64,000 nucleotides of DNA from an uncultured Bacteroides sp. (lineage in GTDB: Bacteria; Bacteroidota; Bacteroidia; Bacteroidales; Bacteroidaceae). The position numbers and the translations under genes are program-made. The notes under the pieces are model-generated. The model did no database searches. It saw only the letters and a program-made list of their open reading frames with translations, and was not told the DNA's origin. Positions within the stretch are counted from its first letter, which is position 1; the number at the start of each line of letters is the position of its first letter. Where the stretch lies: the NCBI GenBank assembly GCA_949288585.1, contig CASEKR010000003.1, positions 1-64,000 on the forward strand, read 5' to 3'. Shown in pieces: positions 60,838-64,000 of this stretch.

Positions 60838-61887
60838 ATGAGAACAGAGATAGCCACCCTCGGCGAGTTCGGCCTCATCCGCCACCTGACCGAGGGCATC
60901 GAACTGAAAAACGAATCGAGCCGCTACGGCATCGGCGACGATGCGGCCGTGCTCTCCTACCCGGCCGGCAAAGATGTGCTGATGACCACCGACCTGTTGC
61001 TGGAAGGAGTGCATTTCGACCTGACGTATGTCCCCCTGAAGCATCTGGGCTACAAGTCGGCCGTAGTAAACTTCTCCGACATCTACGCCATGAACGGTAC
61101 GCCCCGCCAGATAACCGTTTCGCTGGGCGTATCCAAACGGTTCAGCGTGGAAGACATGGAAGCCCTGTATGCGGGCATCCGCCTGGCCTGCGAGGAATAC
61201 GGCGTAGACATTGTGGGTGGCGACACCACTTCATCGCTGACGGGACTGACCATCAGCATCACGTGCATCGGGGAGGTGGAGAAAGGCAAGGCCGTCTACC
61301 GGAACGGGGCGCAGGAGACCGACCTCGTCTGCGTGAGCGGCGACCTGGGAGCCGCCTACATGGGGCTGCAACTGCTGGAACGGGAGAAAATGGCCTTAAA
61401 AGACAGCGTAGAAGGCATACAGCCGGACTTTGCAGGCAAAGAATACTTGCTGGAACGGCAACTGAAACCGGAGGCGCGGAGGGACATCGTCGAGAAGCTG
61501 AGGAAGGCCGGCATACAGCCTACGGCCATGATGGACATCTCGGACGGGCTGTCGTCGGAACTGCTGCACATCTGCACGCAGAGCAAAGTGGGCTGCCGCA
61601 TCTACGAAGAGCATATCCCGTTGGATTACCAGACAGCCGTGATGGCAGAGGAACTGAACCTGAACGTGACCACGTGTGCCCTGAACGGCGGCGAAGATTA
61701 TGAACTGCTGTTCACCGTGCCTATTGCCGACCATGAGAAGGTGTCGGAGATGGAGGGTGTGAAGCTCATCGGGCACATCACGAAACCCGAACTGGGTTGC
61801 GCCTTGATTACACGCGACGGACAGGAATTTGAACTGAAAGCACAAGGCTGGAACCCGTTGAGGGAAAAGGAAAACGGAGAGGCATAA
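60838..61887 (+). CDS. thiL: Thiamine-phosphate kinase
   Basis: A 349-residue kinase that converts thiamine monophosphate into the active diphosphate cofactor. PurM/ThiL-type motifs are present: GDDAAVLSYPAGKDVLMTTDLLLEGVHF (glycine-rich and metal-binding aspartates), VVNFSDIYAMNGTPRQI, VDIVGGDTTSS, MMDISDGLSSELLHI and NGGEDYELLF. It is the last gene of the sppA-lpxK-punA-thiL unit, closed by a strong terminator. I saw no TPP riboswitch near it. Confidence 0.95.
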   Translation: MRTEIATLGEFGLIRHLTEGIELKNESSRYGIGDDAAVLSYPAGKDVLMTTDLLLEGVHFDLTYVPLKHLGYKSAVVNFSDIYAMNGTPRQITVSLGVSKRFSVEDMEALYAGIRLACEEYGVDIVGGDTTSSLTGLTISITCIGEVEKGKAVYRNGAQETDLVCVSGDLGAAYMGLQLLEREKMALKDSVEGIQPDFAGKEYLLERQLKPEARRDIVEKLRKAGIQPTAMMDISDGLSSELLHICTQSKVGCRIYEEHIPLDYQTAVMAEELNLNVTTCALNGGEDYELLFTVPIADHEKVSEMEGVKLIGHITKPELGCALITRDGQEFELKAQGWNPLREKENGEA

Positions 61888-61916
61888 GCGCCTGCCCGCA
61901 TGTCCGGACATAGAAA

Positions 61917-61952
61917 AAGAGGTGTGCCCAAACTCCTGTTGGCACACCTCTT
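61917..61952. terminator. Terminator between thiL and the hybrid regulator
   Basis: A perfect 12-bp stem (AAGAGGTGTGCC, 61917-61928, with 61941-61952) and a 12-base loop, with GTTTTTTA after it and AAAAA before it, so it can act on both strands. Confidence 0.92.
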
Positions 61953-61979
61953 GTTTTTTACCCCTGCGCAAAGGAGGGC

Positions 61980-64000
61980 TTACTGCTGCACAAAGTCTTT
62001 GGGCAGTACCCCGAACTGTTTCCTGAAACAACTGGAGAAATAGGACGGCGAACTGAAACCCACCATGTAGGCAATCTCGACAATGCCACATTCCCCTTCT
62101 TTCAACAACTGCGCGGCTCTTTTCAGGCGCTCCAGGCGCAAGTATTCATTGGGGCTGATGCCCAACATGCCTTTCAGTTTGCGGTAGAAGTTGGAACGCC
62201 CCATGTTCATGGCGTCTGCCAGTTCCTCAATGGTCAGGTCAGATTTCTCCAAATGGCTATTGACATACTCATTCAGTTTCTGCATGAATACCTTGTCGGC
62301 CTTGCTCTGCGCCACGGTGTCCGCCTTGACAAAGGGCGACTCGATGAAGCGGCGGCGCAAGCGTTCGCGATTGCTGAGCAGGTTGGCAATGTTCACGCGG
62401 AGGTATTCCACGGAGAAAGGTTTCTCAATATACGCATCCGCGCCTTGCTCCAGCCCCTCAATCTTCGATTCAAGGGCAGTCTTGGCTGTCAGCAGGATGA
62501 CTGGGATGTGGTTGTAATTCAAATCGGACTTCAACTTGCTGCACAGTTCGAGGCCGTCCATTTCGGGCATCATGATGTCGCTCACCACCAGGTCGACGTC
62601 ATATTGCTCCAGAATGCCCAGGGCCTCCCTGCCGTTGTCCGCCGTCAGTACTTGGTACAAGGGCGACAACTGGCGGGCGATGAATGCCTGCATGTCTTTG
62701 TTGTCTTCCACAATAAGTATGTAAGGCTGTTCGTCTTTCTCCTCCTGTTCCATCGCGGGCATGACTTCTATGTTGTCCGGCAGACTGGTATCCTTGCCGG
62801 AGTTTTCGTCTTGTTTCTCCGCATCCTGTACGGACTGGTGGACGATGGGAATATCCAGTACAAAGCGGTTGACCTCAAGGTCTTCATCCATGGCCAGGGT
62901 ACCGTGGTGGAACTCGGCCAAAGAACGAGCCAGGGCAAGCCCGATGCCTGTGCCTTGCACGACGTTCTTCCCTTCGCGGTATCGAACAAAGGGGCGGAAT
63001 ATCTCTTCTCGCATTTCGAGGGGGACAATTTTCCCGTCGTTGGTGACACTGACGAGGAAGTGTTGCCGCTCTTCGTCGGCAGAAAGCTGGAAGCGGGCAT
63101 AGGTCTGACCGTATTTCAAGGCATTGGTCAAGAGGTTGCTGATGATTTTGGTCAGGGCTTCCTTGTCGACGGAAGCGAAAATCCGGGTTTCGGGCACCTG
63201 GCAGGTAAGCGCAATGCCACGCCGCTTGGCCAAGGCCATGAAGCGTTTGCAGGTGAATTGCATCAGGTCGCAGAGGTCGCATTCCTCGGGGTTGAGCTTA
63301 AAGCCCTTGTTCTCGGTCTTGCGGAAGTCGAGCAACTGGTTGGCCAGGTTGAGGAGGCGCTGGGCGTTCTGGTCCATAACTTCAAGCTCTACACGCAAGT
63401 CCTGTGGAAGCCGGCCGTCCGAAAGGATACTTTCGAGAGGGCTTTTAATCAGGGTGAGGGGCGTACGTATCTCGTGGGCCACGTTGGTGAAGAAATCTAT
63501 CTTAGATACATAAAGCTCACGTTCTTTCTTCTGCTCGAATTTCTCCATTTCGTAACGGTGCTTGTCCAGGGTGCGCCGGCGGAAATAGGTGATGACGGCA
63601 AAGGAAAGCCCCAGGATTAGGACAGCGTAGACGACATAGGCCCAGATGGAAAGGTAGAAGGGAGGCAATATGCGGATTTTCAGGGTGCGTACCTCCGGGT
63701 TCCAAACGCCGTCGCTGTTGGCAGCCTTGACCATCAAGGTATAGGTGCGGTAGGGAAGGTTCGAGTAAGAGATAGGCACCCGGTTCGCCGTGTACCATTC
63801 GGAATCATAACCTTCGAGCTTATAGAGCAGTTTGTTCATGTCGGGAGACTGGTAGCTCAGGGCCGCCACGCGGAAGGAGAACGTGTTTTGGTCGGACTTC
63901 AGTTCGAGGTAATCGGCCAGGGTGATGCTGGTCTTCAGCGGAGAACCGGGCGTACCGACGGGCACCTTCTTGTTGAAAAGGGAGAAGCCGGTGATGACGG
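61980..64000 (-). CDS. Hybrid two-component system protein, 5' end beyond the window
   Basis: The C-terminal part (about 670 residues) of a one-protein two-component regulator of the type that controls PULs. The frame is still open at the window end (..TGFSLFNKKVPVGTPGSP). Visible from N to C: the Y_Y_Y domain (LYKLEGYDSEWYTANRVPIS), a membrane helix (WAYVVYAVLILGLSFAVITY), the histidine kinase with H-box NVAHEIRTPLTLIKSPLE and ATPase boxes (NLLTNALKYG; GTGIGLALARSLAEFHHG), a receiver domain with phospho-acceptor aspartate in VVSDIMMPEMDG, and an AraC-type helix-turn-helix output (LTIEELADAMNMGRSNFYRK). The periplasmic propeller should lie beyond 64000. Its target genes are probably outside the window. 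Confidence 0.93.
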   Translation of the reverse strand, partial: VITGFSLFNKKVPVGTPGSPLKTSITLADYLELKSDQNTFSFRVAALSYQSPDMNKLLYKLEGYDSEWYTANRVPISYSNLPYRTYTLMVKAANSDGVWNPEVRTLKIRILPPFYLSIWAYVVYAVLILGLSFAVITYFRRRTLDKHRYEMEKFEQKKERELYVSKIDFFTNVAHEIRTPLTLIKSPLESILSDGRLPQDLRVELEVMDQNAQRLLNLANQLLDFRKTENKGFKLNPEECDLCDLMQFTCKRFMALAKRRGIALTCQVPETRIFASVDKEALTKIISNLLTNALKYGQTYARFQLSADEERQHFLVSVTNDGKIVPLEMREEIFRPFVRYREGKNVVQGTGIGLALARSLAEFHHGTLAMDEDLEVNRFVLDIPIVHQSVQDAEKQDENSGKDTSLPDNIEVMPAMEQEEKDEQPYILIVEDNKDMQAFIARQLSPLYQVLTADNGREALGILEQYDVDLVVSDIMMPEMDGLELCSKLKSDLNYNHIPVILLTAKTALESKIEGLEQGADAYIEKPFSVEYLRVNIANLLSNRERLRRRFIESPFVKADTVAQSKADKVFMQKLNEYVNSHLEKSDLTIEELADAMNMGRSNFYRKLKGMLGISPNEYLRLERLKRAAQLLKEGECGIVEIAYMVGFSSPSYFSSCFRKQFGVLPKDFVQQ

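Noticed and set aside
60600-60900. TPP riboswitch before thiL
   Set aside because: thiL starts 6 bases after punA, leaving no leader in which a riboswitch could fold.

Overview
The window comes from a GC-rich member of the order Bacteroidales, most likely a Bacteroidaceae gut commensal. I base this on the SusC/SusD pair, a hybrid two-component system, repeated TAnnTTTG -7 boxes in front of genes, the tig-clpP-clpX-recQ and sppA-lpxK-punA-thiL gene orders, and many Bacteroides-type glycoside hydrolases. The genus cannot be fixed from the sequence alone. I saw no tRNA, rRNA, insertion sequence, phage gene or CRISPR array.

Layout. 1-10 kb: a GH5 lipoprotein (-), a GH43 gene broken by a frameshift (+), a small ECF-sigma module (membrane protein, sigma factor, small membrane protein), an M13 metallopeptidase lipoprotein and a GH31 enzyme. 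10-23 kb: a 56-residue ferredoxin, an ABC-F ATPase and trpS. They are followed by a minus-strand block in the order guaB, three SurA-like folding factors, an OstA/LptA-like protein, a small membrane protein and mutL. 23-40 kb: a polysaccharide utilisation locus (PUL). A membrane-spanning one-component regulator (kelch-like sensor plus SARP-type output) converges on a minus-strand operon of susC, susD, a DUF1735/F5-8C lipoprotein and a GxGYxYP protein. A GH29 alpha-fucosidase and a GH2 beta-galactosidase are read divergently. 40-57 kb: recQ, clpX, clpP, tig, lptB, mlaE, mlaF, a GH9 enzyme, ptb-buk, a Na/Pi cotransporter-like protein and a nucleoside kinase. 57-64 kb: the sppA-lpxK-punA-thiL operon, then the 3' part of a hybrid two-component regulator cut by the window end.

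The genes fall into two groups. One is envelope and core physiology: outer-membrane protein folding, LPS transport, phospholipid traffic, lipid A synthesis, proteolysis and butyrate formation. The other is glycan harvesting. The 23-40 kb PUL looks directed at fucosylated galactosides such as Lewis-type host glycans. The GH5/GH43/GH31/GH9 genes look directed at plant beta-glucans or xylan-type polymers.

The most notable non-coding signals are four. (1) Two divergent PUL promoters carry the same layout, TTAACC-N5-TTAACC-N21-TAnnTTTG, whose 11-bp direct repeats fit a SARP-type regulator. (2) A matched divergent pair TGTAACC-N14-GCGTCTAATG lies around the ECF sigma gene, which suggests autoregulation. 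(3) A family of tandem repeats with a strict 22-bp period and a GAGTGCACTC palindromic core occurs at five intergenic loci. (4) A terminator-like hairpin starts directly at the predicted transcription start of the GH31 gene.
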